64,000 nt of DNA. Origin: Burkholderia aenigmatica (GTDB lineage Bacteria; Pseudomonadota; Gammaproteobacteria; Burkholderiales; Burkholderiaceae). Position 1 is the first letter of the stretch, and every line of letters starts with the position of its first letter. The position numbers and the translations under genes are program-made. Shown here piece after piece: positions 43,258-51,438 of the stretch. Under the pieces are notes generated by a model, which saw only the letters and a list, made by a program, of their open reading frames with translations, was not told the DNA's origin and ran no database searches. Where the stretch lies: the NCBI RefSeq assembly GCF_902499175.1, contig NZ_CABVQC010000055.1:1-64000 (forward strand), given 5' to 3'.

Positions 43258-44538
43258 ATGAAAGTTACAAACTATCAGGAAGCGACGATCGATCCGTTCG
43301 GCAAGGGTCTCGGCAATCTGCCGAGCGCGAGCGTGCCGCTCGGCGACGCAGGCCGACTCGAGTGGAACCTGCTCGCGGAAGACGTCAGCTTGCCGGCCGC
43401 CGTGCTTTACGAGGATCGCATCGAACACAACCTGAACTGGATGCAGGCATTTGTCCAGAAGTACGGCGTCAAGTTTGCGCCGCACGGCAAGACGACGATG
43501 GCGCCGCAACTGTTCCGCCGCCAGCTCGACGCCGGCGCGTGGGGCATCACGCTCGCGACCGCGCACCAGACGCAGGCCGCGTATCACGGCGGCGTGCGGC
43601 GCGTGCTGCTCGCGAACCAGCTGGTCGGCCGCCAGAACATGACGATCATCGCCGGGCTGCTGTCCGATCCCGATTTCGAATTCTTCTGTCTCGTCGATTC
43701 GGCGGAGAGCGTCGACCAGCTCGGCCGCTTCTTCGGCGCATTGAAGAAGCCGCTGAACGTGCTGCTCGAGCTCGGCGTGCCGGGCGGCCGCGCGGGCGTG
43801 CGCGATGCCGCGCAGCGCGAGGCCGTGCTCGCCGCGATCGCGCGCTATCCGGACACGCTGAAGCTGGCCGGTATCGAACTCTACGAAGGTGTGCTGAAGG
43901 AGGAAGGCGAGATCCGCACGTTCCTGCAGGAAGCGGTCGCGCTCACGCGCGAGCTCGCCGAAGCAGGCCGCTTCGCGCGTACGCCGGCGATCCTGTCCGG
44001 CGCCGGTTCGGCCTGGTACGACGTGGTTGCGGAAGAATTCGCGAAGGCGTCCAACGCCGGCTTCGCGGAAGTCGTGCTGCGTCCGGGCTGCTACCTGACG
44101 CACGATGTCGGGATCTACAAGAAGGCGCAGACCGACGTATTCGCGCGCAACCCGATCGCACGCACGATGGGCGAAGGGCTGCTGCCCGCGCTGCAGCTGT
44201 GGGCGTACGTGCAGTCGGTGCCGGAGGCCGATCGCGCGATCGTCGCGCTCGGCAAGCGCGACGCAGCGTTCGACGCGGGGCTGCCGGAGCCGGCGCGCCA
44301 CTTCCGCCCGGGCCGCGACACGGCACCGCGCGACGTCGCCGCCGCCGAAGGCTGGGCCGTCACCGGGATGATGGACCAGCACGCGTACCTGCAGATTCCG
44401 CCGGGTGCGGACGTGAAGGTCGGCGACATGGTCGCGTTCGACATCTCGCACCCGTGCCTGACGTTCGACAAGTGGCGCCAGGTGCTCGTGCTCGATCCGC
44501 AGTTCAGCGTGACGGAAGTCGTCGAAACCTTCTTCTGA
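43258..44538 (+). CDS. PLP-dependent D-amino-acid deaminase (DSD1/alanine-racemase fold)
   Basis: A 426-residue fold-type III PLP enzyme. The Schiff-base lysine is in APHGKTTMAPQLFRRQL near residue 78. The C-terminal DSD-like domain has metal-ligand-type residues (TGMMDQHAYL and DISHPCLTFDKW). Homologues are D-serine dehydratase/D-threonine aldolase-like and annotated amino acid deaminase. It would turn the D-amino acids freed by D-aminoacylase into 2-oxoacids through an imine. ATG 43258 with GGAG nine bases upstream is preferred to GTG 43213, which overlaps the operator region. Substrate is inferred from the neighbours. Confidence 0.85.
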   Translation: MKVTNYQEATIDPFGKGLGNLPSASVPLGDAGRLEWNLLAEDVSLPAAVLYEDRIEHNLNWMQAFVQKYGVKFAPHGKTTMAPQLFRRQLDAGAWGITLATAHQTQAAYHGGVRRVLLANQLVGRQNMTIIAGLLSDPDFEFFCLVDSAESVDQLGRFFGALKKPLNVLLELGVPGGRAGVRDAAQREAVLAAIARYPDTLKLAGIELYEGVLKEEGEIRTFLQEAVALTRELAEAGRFARTPAILSGAGSAWYDVVAEEFAKASNAGFAEVVLRPGCYLTHDVGIYKKAQTDVFARNPIARTMGEGLLPALQLWAYVQSVPEADRAIVALGKRDAAFDAGLPEPARHFRPGRDTAPRDVAAAEGWAVTGMMDQHAYLQIPPGADVKVGDMVAFDISHPCLTFDKWRQVLVLDPQFSVTEVVETFF

Positions 44539-44694
44539 CGCACCTCGCGCGCACCGCCCCGCCGCTCGCGCGGGGCGGCCGTCACGCGCGCTTCAAGCGG
44601 CCGGAGTACACTGCGCTTTCGTCCTCGGGGCCCCAGGCGGGCGTTGCATTCGCCTGCCGCGCGGGCCCTCAACGCAGCTCCACTGGAGAAAGCC

Positions 44695-45276
44695 ATGGCC
44701 GCGAAGAAGATCCTGTTCCTGACCGGCGATTTCGCCGAAGACTACGAAACGATGGTGCCGTTCCAGGCGCTGCAGGCCGTCGGCCACCACGTCGATGCAG
44801 TCTGCCCGGGCAAACGCGCGGGCGACAAGATCAAGACCGCGATCCACGATTTCGAGGGCGACCAGACCTACACCGAGAAGCCCGGCCACCAGTTCACGCT
44901 GAACGCGGCGTTCGACGACGTCGACGCATCGCGCTACGACGCGCTCGCGATCGCGGGCGGCCGTGCTCCCGAATACCTGCGACTCGATCCGAAGGTGATC
45001 TCGCTCGTGCGCGAGTTCGCCGAAGCCGGCAAGCCGATCGCCGCGATCTGCCACGCGGCGCAACTGCTCGCGGCGGCCGACGTGATCCGCGGCAAGCGCA
45101 TCTCGGCCTACCCGGCGTGCGCGCCCGAGGTGAAGCTCGCGGGCGGCGAATACGCGGACATCCCGGTCGACGCGGCCGTGACCGACGCACCGTTCGTCAC
45201 CGCGCCCGCCTGGCCCGCGCATCCGGCCTGGCTCGCGCAGTTCCTCGCGCTGCTGGGCACGCGCATCGAGCTTTGA
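44695..45276 (+). CDS. DJ-1/PfpI-family protein
   Basis: 193 residues of the DJ-1/ThiJ/PfpI superfamily. The nucleophile elbow is AAICHAAQLLAAAD with Cys119 and His120, and Glu15 is the conserved acidic partner. Members act as cysteine glyoxalases, proteases or chaperones; here the activity is unspecified. GGAGA precedes ATG 44695. It is separated from the deaminase gene by a GC-rich hairpin without a T-tract (44554-44578). Confidence 0.85.
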   Translation: MAAKKILFLTGDFAEDYETMVPFQALQAVGHHVDAVCPGKRAGDKIKTAIHDFEGDQTYTEKPGHQFTLNAAFDDVDASRYDALAIAGGRAPEYLRLDPKVISLVREFAEAGKPIAAICHAAQLLAAADVIRGKRISAYPACAPEVKLAGGEYADIPVDAAVTDAPFVTAPAWPAHPAWLAQFLALLGTRIEL

Positions 45277-45346
45277 ACCTGAAGGGAATTGAGATGAGAT
45301 AGAAGTGCCGGGCCGGCGGCGTATTCGCGCCGCCCTGCCCCGCGCT

Positions 45347-45793
45347 TCAGCGCGCGGCCGGCGTCGAGCCGACGTCCGCGATCCGCGACTCCAGCATCGC
45401 CAGCGCGCCCGACAGCGCATTCAGCACGTCGTCCGGCAATTGCGCCATCGTCTGCTCGAGAAACGCCTTGCGGCGCGGCAGGCACGCGTCGAATGCGGCG
45501 CGGCCTTCGTCCGTCAGCGTCACGTTGGTCACGCGATTGTCGCGTGCGTCGGATTCACGCTGGATCCAGCCGAGCGCGTCGAGCGACTTCAACTGGCGCG
45601 TGAGCGCGCCCGGATCGACGCGCAGCACTTCGACGAGCTTCTTCTGCGACGAATGCCCGCCCATCGTGTGCAACGCGACCATGATGCGCCAGCGCGGCAT
45701 CGGCTGCCCGACCTGCGCCTCGAACGCGGTCATGAACGCGCGATACGTGCGTCCGAATTGCTGCAAGATCGCGACGCGGTCCTGTTCTTCCAT
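45347..45793 (-). CDS. MarR-family transcriptional regulator
   Basis: 148 residues with the winged helix-turn-helix of MarR: GGHSSQKKLVEVLRVDPG, then LTRQLKSLDALGWIQRESD, with the wing near RDNRVTNVTLTDEGR. It is the second gene after an MFS efflux pump, 26 bases apart. The likely role is repressing the pump until a ligand binds. Confidence 0.9.
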   Translation of the reverse strand: MEEQDRVAILQQFGRTYRAFMTAFEAQVGQPMPRWRIMVALHTMGGHSSQKKLVEVLRVDPGALTRQLKSLDALGWIQRESDARDNRVTNVTLTDEGRAAFDACLPRRKAFLEQTMAQLPDDVLNALSGALAMLESRIADVGSTPAAR

Positions 45794-45819
45794 GCGCTCA
45801 GTTCTACTCGTTCAATCGT

Positions 45820-47415
45820 TCAGTCGGCCGCGACATGCGGTTCGATCTTGCGCCGCAGCGCGATGGGCGGCACGCGGCGGCATTGCCACACCGACACGAC
45901 GGCTACGACGGCCGCCATCGCGACGCCCAGGTGAATCGCGCTGACGAGCGACTCGCGGGCCGCTTCCAGCAGCAGCGCGCCATTATGCCCGGCACGCGTC
46001 AGCTCGGCGACCAGGCCGCCCTGCGCGGCGCGATCGATCAGGATTTGCGGATCGGCGAGCTGCGCATGCCACTGCATCGCGTGGTCGGCCGACAGCGCAT
46101 TGCGCACGCCGCCCGAATACATCTGGTTGACGAGCGTGCCGGTCAGCGCGGTGCCGATCATCCCGCCGACCATCCGCAGCGACTGCAGCAGCGCGGTCGC
46201 GATGCCGAGATGCTCGCGGCCGGCCGTCTGCTGCGCGAAGACGGTGAGGTTCGGCAGCACGAAGCCGAGCCCGATGCCGCCCGCGACCATCAGCGCCATC
46301 AGCACCCACTTCGGCGTCGTGTGGGTCGACACGACGATGCCCGCGCAGGTGATCGCGAACAGCACGAAGCCGACGTGCAGCATCGCGTTCGGATTGCGGA
46401 TGCGCGTGACGACCCGGCCGTTCATGATGCTGCCGATCGTGATGAACACGACGAGCGGCGTGATCACGAGCCCCGCCTCCTTCGGCGACATCCCGAACCC
46501 GCCCTGGAACAGCAGCGGCGCGTAGAACAGCAGCGAGAACATCGAGAAGCCGGCGAGGATCGCCAGCACGAAGAGCGCCGACAGCGCGCGGTTGCCGAAC
46601 ATGTCGAACGGCAAAATCGGCTGCGCGCAGCGCCGCTCCCAGTGCCACAGGCCAAAGCCGGCCGCGATCGCGACGACGAGCAGCAGCGACGCCCAGCTCG
46701 CGACGCCGTACTTCGGCAGCCATTCGACGAACAGTTGCAGCGCGCCGAGCGACAGCGCGATCAGCAGCGCACCCGGCCAGTCGAGCCGCATCTTGCGATC
46801 GTGCTCGACCTGGCGCAGGTGCGGCAGGTAGCGCCACACGAACAGCAGCGACAGCAGGCCGACCGGCAGGTTCACGTAGAACACCGAGCGCCAGCCGAAC
46901 GACTGGGTCAGCACGCCGCCGAGCGACGGGCCGACTGCGTTCGCGATGCCGAACGCGGAGCTCATCAGCACCTGCCAGCGCAGCCGCACGACGGAATCGG
47001 GGAACAGGTCGGGAATGCACGCGAACGCGGTGCCGACCAGCATCCCGCCGCCGATCCCCTGCAGCCCGCGCGCGAGGACGAGCATCAGCATGTCGTTCGC
47101 CATCCCGCACAGCACGGACGCGCCGGTGAACACGACGATCGACACGATGACGAACGGCTTGCGGCCGTAATAATCGCCGAGCCGGCCGAAGATCGGCACC
47201 GTGATCACGGAACTGAGCAGGTACGAGGTCGCGACCCACGCGTACAGGTCGAACCCGCGGAGCTCGGCGACGATGGTCGGCAGCGCGGTGCCGACGACGG
47301 TCTGGTCGAGCGCGACGAGCATGGTGACAAATGAGATCCCGATCATCGCCAGCAGCGATTCGCGGAACGGCAGGACTTGCCCACTCGAATGATGGGCGGC
47401 AGTATGGACGGCCAT
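45820..47415 (-). CDS. MFS multidrug efflux transporter, DHA2 (14-TM) family
   Basis: 531 residues with about 14 predicted membrane helices. Motif D1/A appears as FGRLGDYYGRKPFVI after the third helix, and the first helix carries LVALDQTVVGTALPTI, the DHA2 signature. It should export drugs or antiseptics with proton antiport at the inner membrane. ATG 47415 is chosen; an in-frame TTG at 47445 lies inside the palindrome at 47433-47446. It heads an operon with the MarR gene. Confidence 0.9.
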   Translation of the reverse strand: MAVHTAAHHSSGQVLPFRESLLAMIGISFVTMLVALDQTVVGTALPTIVAELRGFDLYAWVATSYLLSSVITVPIFGRLGDYYGRKPFVIVSIVVFTGASVLCGMANDMLMLVLARGLQGIGGGMLVGTAFACIPDLFPDSVVRLRWQVLMSSAFGIANAVGPSLGGVLTQSFGWRSVFYVNLPVGLLSLLFVWRYLPHLRQVEHDRKMRLDWPGALLIALSLGALQLFVEWLPKYGVASWASLLLVVAIAAGFGLWHWERRCAQPILPFDMFGNRALSALFVLAILAGFSMFSLLFYAPLLFQGGFGMSPKEAGLVITPLVVFITIGSIMNGRVVTRIRNPNAMLHVGFVLFAITCAGIVVSTHTTPKWVLMALMVAGGIGLGFVLPNLTVFAQQTAGREHLGIATALLQSLRMVGGMIGTALTGTLVNQMYSGGVRNALSADHAMQWHAQLADPQILIDRAAQGGLVAELTRAGHNGALLLEAARESLVSAIHLGVAMAAVVAVVSVWQCRRVPPIALRRKIEPHVAAD

Positions 47416-47432
47416 TTTTTGTTGGCGCAACT

Positions 47433-47446
47433 TTTGACGAGTCAAA
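47433..47446. promoter_or_regulatory. Candidate MarR operator (perfect 6-2-6 palindrome)
   Basis: TTTGAC-GA-GTCAAA, 18 bases before the pump start codon. Symmetry is seen; MarR binding is inferred from the operon. Confidence 0.55.
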
Positions 47447-47522
47447 CAATCTCAAAATTCTAGCACGCCGGAGTAATCTAGGCTGGCGACGGTCAAACTG
47501 GCTCAGACCGCCAAGGAGAATG

Positions 47523-48365
47523 ATGGAACCGATTTCAATTACCCCCGCGACCACGCTGTCGCAGGAGGATCGGGACGCGCTGTGGCGCGCGAAGCAGGTG
47601 CTCGAAAGCCCGTCGCTGACGATGAAGCTGACGGGCATGCTGGGCGCGCCGGTCGAGAAAATGATCGCCCGGCTGCCGGATTTCGCGACCGGCAAGATCA
47701 ACGATGCGACGCAGCTCGCGCTGCGCAAGTGCCTGAACATCGCGCTGCGCACGCTCGGCAAGCCGCCCGCGCCGGACGCCGAGCCCGACAAGCCGAGCAA
47801 CCTGCTGCACAAGCTCGCGGTCGCGACGACCGGCGCGGCGGGCGGGGCGTTCGGCTTTCTCGCGCTGCCGGTCGAGCTGCCGGTCACGACCACGCTGATC
47901 TTCCGTTCGGTGTGCGACATCGCGCGCAGCGAGGGCGAAGACCTGAGCTCGGTCGATACGCAGCTGCAATGCCTGGCCGTGCTCGGCATGGGCGGCAACC
48001 CGGACAAGCAGGAAGAGGACGCCGATCTCGGCTACTTCGTGCTGCGTGGCGCACTCGCGCAGGCGATCTCGAAGGCGTCGTCCGACATCACGACGAAGGG
48101 CATCGCCGCGCACAGTTCGGCGGCCGTGTTCAAGCTCGTGCAGACGGTGGCGTCGCGCTTCTCGGTGCAGGTGACCGAGCAGATGGCCGCGAAGTCGATT
48201 CCGGCGATCGGCGCCGTGCTCGGCGCGACCGTCAATACGCTGTTCATCGACCATTTCCAGCAGATGGCGCACGGCCACTTCACCGTCCGCCGGCTCGAGC
48301 GCAAGTACGGCTCGGTGGCCGTCAAGGCCGCCTATCAGGCAATCGACGCCTCGCCGGCGCGCTGA
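47523..48365 (+). CDS. EcsC-family protein
   Basis: 280 residues of the EcsC family: an N-terminal helix bundle (about 15-95), then a hydrophobic Gly/Ala segment (TTGAAGGAFGFLALPVELPVTT) and a second helical domain. EcsC is named for a Bacillus gene next to an ABC transporter; its function is unclear. AAGGAG precedes two consecutive ATGs; 47523 gives better spacing. Its last 31 bases overlap, tail to tail, the 3' end of the esterase gene. Confidence 0.82.
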   Translation: MEPISITPATTLSQEDRDALWRAKQVLESPSLTMKLTGMLGAPVEKMIARLPDFATGKINDATQLALRKCLNIALRTLGKPPAPDAEPDKPSNLLHKLAVATTGAAGGAFGFLALPVELPVTTTLIFRSVCDIARSEGEDLSSVDTQLQCLAVLGMGGNPDKQEEDADLGYFVLRGALAQAISKASSDITTKGIAAHSSAAVFKLVQTVASRFSVQVTEQMAAKSIPAIGAVLGATVNTLFIDHFQQMAHGHFTVRRLERKYGSVAVKAAYQAIDASPAR

Positions 48366-49297
48366 ACCGCACGCTCGACCGCGACGCGGCGCAGGAACGC
48401 CGCCGCGCGGTCGAGCGCGTCGCGCGCTTCCGGCACCATCGGCGTGTACAGCTGCCACACGTGCGGCATGTCCGGCCACACCTCGATCTCCACCGCCACG
48501 CCGGCCGCCTTCGCCTTCTCGGCGACGCGGCGCGAATCGTCGAGCAGTACCTCGGTGCTGCCGACCTGGATATACAACGGTGGCAGGCCCGTGAAATCCG
48601 CGTAGAGCGGCGACGCGTACGGATTCGTCCCCGGCTCGTCGCCCAGGTACAGCTTCGCGGCCTTCGACAACGCCGCACCCGCGAACATCGGATCGGCGCC
48701 ATCGTTCGTGCGCAGCGTGGCGCCGGTGGCGGCCAGGTCGGTCCACGGCGAGAACAGGATCGCGCCGGCCGGCAGCGGCTCGCCGCGGTCGCGCAGCGCG
48801 ACGAGCGTCGCGAGCGCGAGGCCGCCGCCCGCCGAATCGCCGCCGAGCACGATCGACTCGGGCGGGATGCCGAGCGCCAGCAGTTGCCGGTACGCGGCCA
48901 ATGCGTCGTCGAGCGCGGCCGGGAAGCGGTTTTCCGGCGCCAGCCGGTAGTCGAGCGAGAACGAGCGCACGCCCGCACGCTTCGTCAGGCCGAACACGAG
49001 CGGCCGGTGGGTCTTCGTCGAACAGAAGTAATAGCCGCCGCCGTGGATGTACAGCAGCGTTCGGCCGGACCCGCGGCCTGCAACCGAGTCAGTGCGTTCG
49101 AGCCATTCGCCGCGCAGCGGCGCGTCGCCCGGGCCATAGCACTGGCGCAACCGGTAGCCCGATGGCGCACGGCGCGGCACGACCATTCGCAGGTCGGTAA
49201 AGCGCCGTGCGCGGGCAGGATCGAGCACCTCGCGCGTAGTCTCGGGACGGAACTGCCAGCGCAGCAGCCAGCAGGCGAACTTGCTTTGCCAACTCAT
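48335..49297 (-). CDS. HSL-type alpha/beta hydrolase (esterase/lipase)
   Basis: A 320-residue serine esterase of the hormone-sensitive-lipase family. The oxyanion motif HGGGYYF is near 100, the nucleophile elbow GGDSAGGG near 170, and the acid and histidine are in EVLLDDSR and WPDMPHVW. The start at 49297 has GGAG eight bases upstream. Substrate is unknown, probably short-chain esters. The 3' end overlaps the EcsC gene by 31 bases. Confidence 0.9.
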   Translation of the reverse strand: MSWQSKFACWLLRWQFRPETTREVLDPARARRFTDLRMVVPRRAPSGYRLRQCYGPGDAPLRGEWLERTDSVAGRGSGRTLLYIHGGGYYFCSTKTHRPLVFGLTKRAGVRSFSLDYRLAPENRFPAALDDALAAYRQLLALGIPPESIVLGGDSAGGGLALATLVALRDRGEPLPAGAILFSPWTDLAATGATLRTNDGADPMFAGAALSKAAKLYLGDEPGTNPYASPLYADFTGLPPLYIQVGSTEVLLDDSRRVAEKAKAAGVAVEIEVWPDMPHVWQLYTPMVPEARDALDRAAAFLRRVAVERAVQRAGEASIA

Positions 49298-49370
49298 CGG
49301 ACGCACTCCGTAATCGCAGTGTGACGATGGTACGTGCGATCGTTCCCGCACCACTCGACAGGTGCCTCTA

Positions 49371-49401
49371 TTTGACATCCTCCCGCGCCTGAAGGCTCGG
49401 G
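49371..49401 (-). mobile_element. Right end of an IS200/IS605-type element (hairpin)
   Basis: On the minus strand an imperfect hairpin with loop TTCA (49382-49401) is followed by GGAGGATGTCAAA, the typical right end of IS605/IS1341-type elements. It lies 34 bases beyond the tnpB-remnant stop codon. Confidence 0.7.
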
Positions 49402-49434
49402 ATTCCTACCGCGTTTGAAACGATGATGCTTGTC

Positions 49435-49617
49435 TCAGACCGCCTCGGCGGGTTCCTGCTTCACGGAGCGGCCCGACTGCACCGGCTCTCCACAGGCTGC
49501 AACGCGGTGCCCCCGCGCCAGTATGTCGATCGCACCGACCACGTCGGCATGGCCCTCATGACCGCACGCGACACAGCGGAATGCCGCCTGCGTCTGCCGG
49601 TTTTCGGCGCTCACGGC
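49435..49617 (-). pseudogene. TnpB (IS605 OrfB) C-terminal fragment
   Basis: Sixty residues open between two stop codons. They match the end of TnpB: SAENRQTQAAFRCVACGHE, then GHADVVGAIDILARGHRVAA, ending SVKQEPAEAV. The CVACG is half of the zinc-ribbon and HADVVGAID holds the last RuvC aspartate. All upstream parts of the gene, the left end and any tnpA are gone; the fragment stops 14 bases from the CHRD gene. It is dead as a nuclease. Deletion-type decay is inferred. Confidence 0.82.
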
Positions 49618-49631
49618 TCAAACGCCGGCAC

Positions 49632-50066
49632 TCAGTTCGCCGGCATCACCTGGCCGCGGATCTCGCCGGCCGGGTGGTCCTTCGTATGGACGTTGAAGTA
49701 CCACTTGCCGCCCATCAGGTCGGTGACCTGCGCGTCGGTGAGTTCCTTCGAACCCTTGATCGGGCTCGCCAGCTCGTCCTTCGGAATCGGCACCTGCACG
49801 CCCGCGTTCTGGCCGACCGGTGCGGGCCCGTGGAAGTGCGCGGCGGTGGCCGGCCCCGTGAGGTGTTCGTAAGTGACCTTCCACTGCAGCATGTGCGTGG
49901 CCGTGTCGTAGGTGGCCTCGACGTCGCCCGAGCCCTTGGTCGCCGTCGGCGGCACTTCGCTCGACGGCTGGAGATTGGCGGACAGGCGCACCGTTTCGGC
50001 GGCGGCGCTGCCGGCGGCCAGCACGCCCGCGAGTAACGCAACCTGGAGCAAACGCAGCTTGAGCAT
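49632..50066 (-). CDS. CHRD-domain secreted protein
   Basis: 144 residues: a signal peptide (1-23, ending SAAAE) and one CHRD domain (about 25-144) with HFHGPAPVGQNAGVQVPIP and the C-terminal GKWYFNVHTKDHPAGEIRGQV. CHRD domains occur in chordin and many bacterial secreted proteins; function is unknown, perhaps metal or ligand binding by the HFH and His residues. AAGGAG precedes the ATG at 50066. Confidence 0.88.
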   Translation of the reverse strand: MLKLRLLQVALLAGVLAAGSAAAETVRLSANLQPSSEVPPTATKGSGDVEATYDTATHMLQWKVTYEHLTGPATAAHFHGPAPVGQNAGVQVPIPKDELASPIKGSKELTDAQVTDLMGGKWYFNVHTKDHPAGEIRGQVMPAN

Positions 50067-50282
50067 GGACTCTCCTTGTACGACGTGGTACGCCGCCCGA
50101 GCGGGGGCGTCAGACAAGATGGTAGTCGATCGCCGCTGATCCGGGCATCCACCGAACGGCCATGCTGCGAATCGCCGCAGCGCGCACGGCCGGCCATCTC
50201 GCGCGGCGCACGACGCGTCAGTCTGCGTCAACCTGGAATGGACCTTTGCAGCCAGATGACTGAATCGGCGCGCGGCCTTTCG

Positions 50283-50366
50283 CTACACTTCGTCTCACAG
50301 TTGCTTGTTTCCTTCGTCCGAAGGAGTCTGCGAGTATTCACGCGGCCGCCCGGCCGCGTTTTTTTT
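50283..50366 (+). ncRNA. Candidate small RNA ending in a strong terminator
   Basis: A plus-strand terminator lies at 50340-50366 with no plus-strand gene upstream for 1.9 kb. Just before it is a second hairpin CCTTCGTCCGAAGG (50311-50324, 6-bp stem), and a possible -10 TACACT at 50284-50289 would give an RNA of about 75 nt. The -35 is poor. Existence as a transcript is inferred, not seen; it lies between two minus-strand genes. Confidence 0.45.
50340..50366 (+). terminator. Orphan plus-strand rho-independent terminator
   Basis: Stem CGCGGCCG/CGGCCGCG (50341-50348 with 50351-50358) with eight Ts after it on plus and no T-run on minus. It therefore serves plus transcription although both neighbours are on minus. 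Confidence 0.88.
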
Positions 50367-50430
50367 GCGCGCGCCGCCGGATCCGGTTCACGCCGTATCA
50401 AGCATGACGAAGCGATCTCGCCGCTTCGCG

Positions 50431-51204
50431 TCACGCGCGATAGCCGGGATCGATGCGATCGACGATACGCTGCAGCGCATCGAACGCGTCCTGCCCCGCG
50501 CCATGCTTCGGATCGAAATTCAGCGAATCGCGCACGCACCCTTCGAGCACGGGCGGCGCGATCGACAGCGCATCGCCGATCGCATGCGTGGCGACCTGCA
50601 CCTCGCACGCGCGATTGAGCAGCCACATCAGCGAGAACGTCTGCGCGAGCGTCGCGCCGATCGTCACGGGTCCATGATTGCGCAACAGCAGCACGGGCCG
50701 GCCGCCGGCGCTCTCGACGATGCGCCGCCCCTCTTCGAGATGCACGGTGATGCCCTCGAAGTCGTGATACGCGATCTTCCCGTACAGCTGCGCCGAATAG
50801 AAATTCGAGAACGACAGCCCGTCGCGCGAACAGCACACGGCCATCGTCGGCGTCGTGTGCACGTGCATCACGCAGTGCGCGTCGGGCAGCGTCGCATGGA
50901 TCGCGCTGTGGAACGTGAAGCCGGCCGGGTTGATCGGCCAGTCGGAATGACCGATCACGTTGCCGTCGATGTCGATCTTTACGAGGTTCGACGCGCACAC
51001 CTCGCGGTAATGGAGCCCGAACGGGTTGATCAGGAAATGTCCATCCTCGCCCGGCACGCGCAGCGAGATATGGTTGTAGATCAGCTCGGTCCAGCCGAGA
51101 TGGTCGAAGATGCGGTAGGCCGCCGCGAGCTGCACGCGCGCCTGCCATTCGGCTTCGGAGAAACGCGCGGGACGCGTGAACGGCTGGTTCGGGACACGTT
51201 GCAT
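50431..51204 (-). CDS. Class II aldolase/adducin-family protein
   Basis: 257 residues with the zinc ligands of class II aldolases: HVHTTPTMAV near residue 115 and RNHGPVTIG near 175. Members cleave phosphorylated sugars (fuculose, ribulose, rhamnulose) or bind metal without known activity; the substrate is unknown, and no sugar kinase or isomerase lies nearby. Signals for membrane or export are absent. Confidence 0.87.
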   Translation of the reverse strand: MQRVPNQPFTRPARFSEAEWQARVQLAAAYRIFDHLGWTELIYNHISLRVPGEDGHFLINPFGLHYREVCASNLVKIDIDGNVIGHSDWPINPAGFTFHSAIHATLPDAHCVMHVHTTPTMAVCCSRDGLSFSNFYSAQLYGKIAYHDFEGITVHLEEGRRIVESAGGRPVLLLRNHGPVTIGATLAQTFSLMWLLNRACEVQVATHAIGDALSIAPPVLEGCVRDSLNFDPKHGAGQDAFDALQRIVDRIDPGYRA

Positions 51205-51438
51205 GGGGGAGGCTCCGGTTGCGGGCGCATGGCGCGGCTGTGCGGCCGTGCGCCCCGTCTCCTGGCGCCGCGCAGGATCAAATCGCGGCCCGGTTCGTCT
51301 GGCCGCCTTGCCCCTTGAATGCGGCTGCCGGCGGCATCTTCACGATGCAACGATAGTTGCGCGCACAACCATATCACCTTTCCCCGCGCACCGGTATCGC
51401 GGGTTTTGCCGGAGCGCCCTGCCCGCTTCCGCCCCCTT

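Noticed and set aside
44554..44578. GC-rich hairpin after the deaminase gene as a terminator
   Set aside because: The 9-bp stem has no T-tract on either strand, so intrinsic termination is doubtful.
49423..49872. Plus-strand frame of 149 residues over the CHRD gene
   Set aside because: It runs antisense to the TnpB fragment and the CHRD protein, both of which have clear family motifs on the minus strand.
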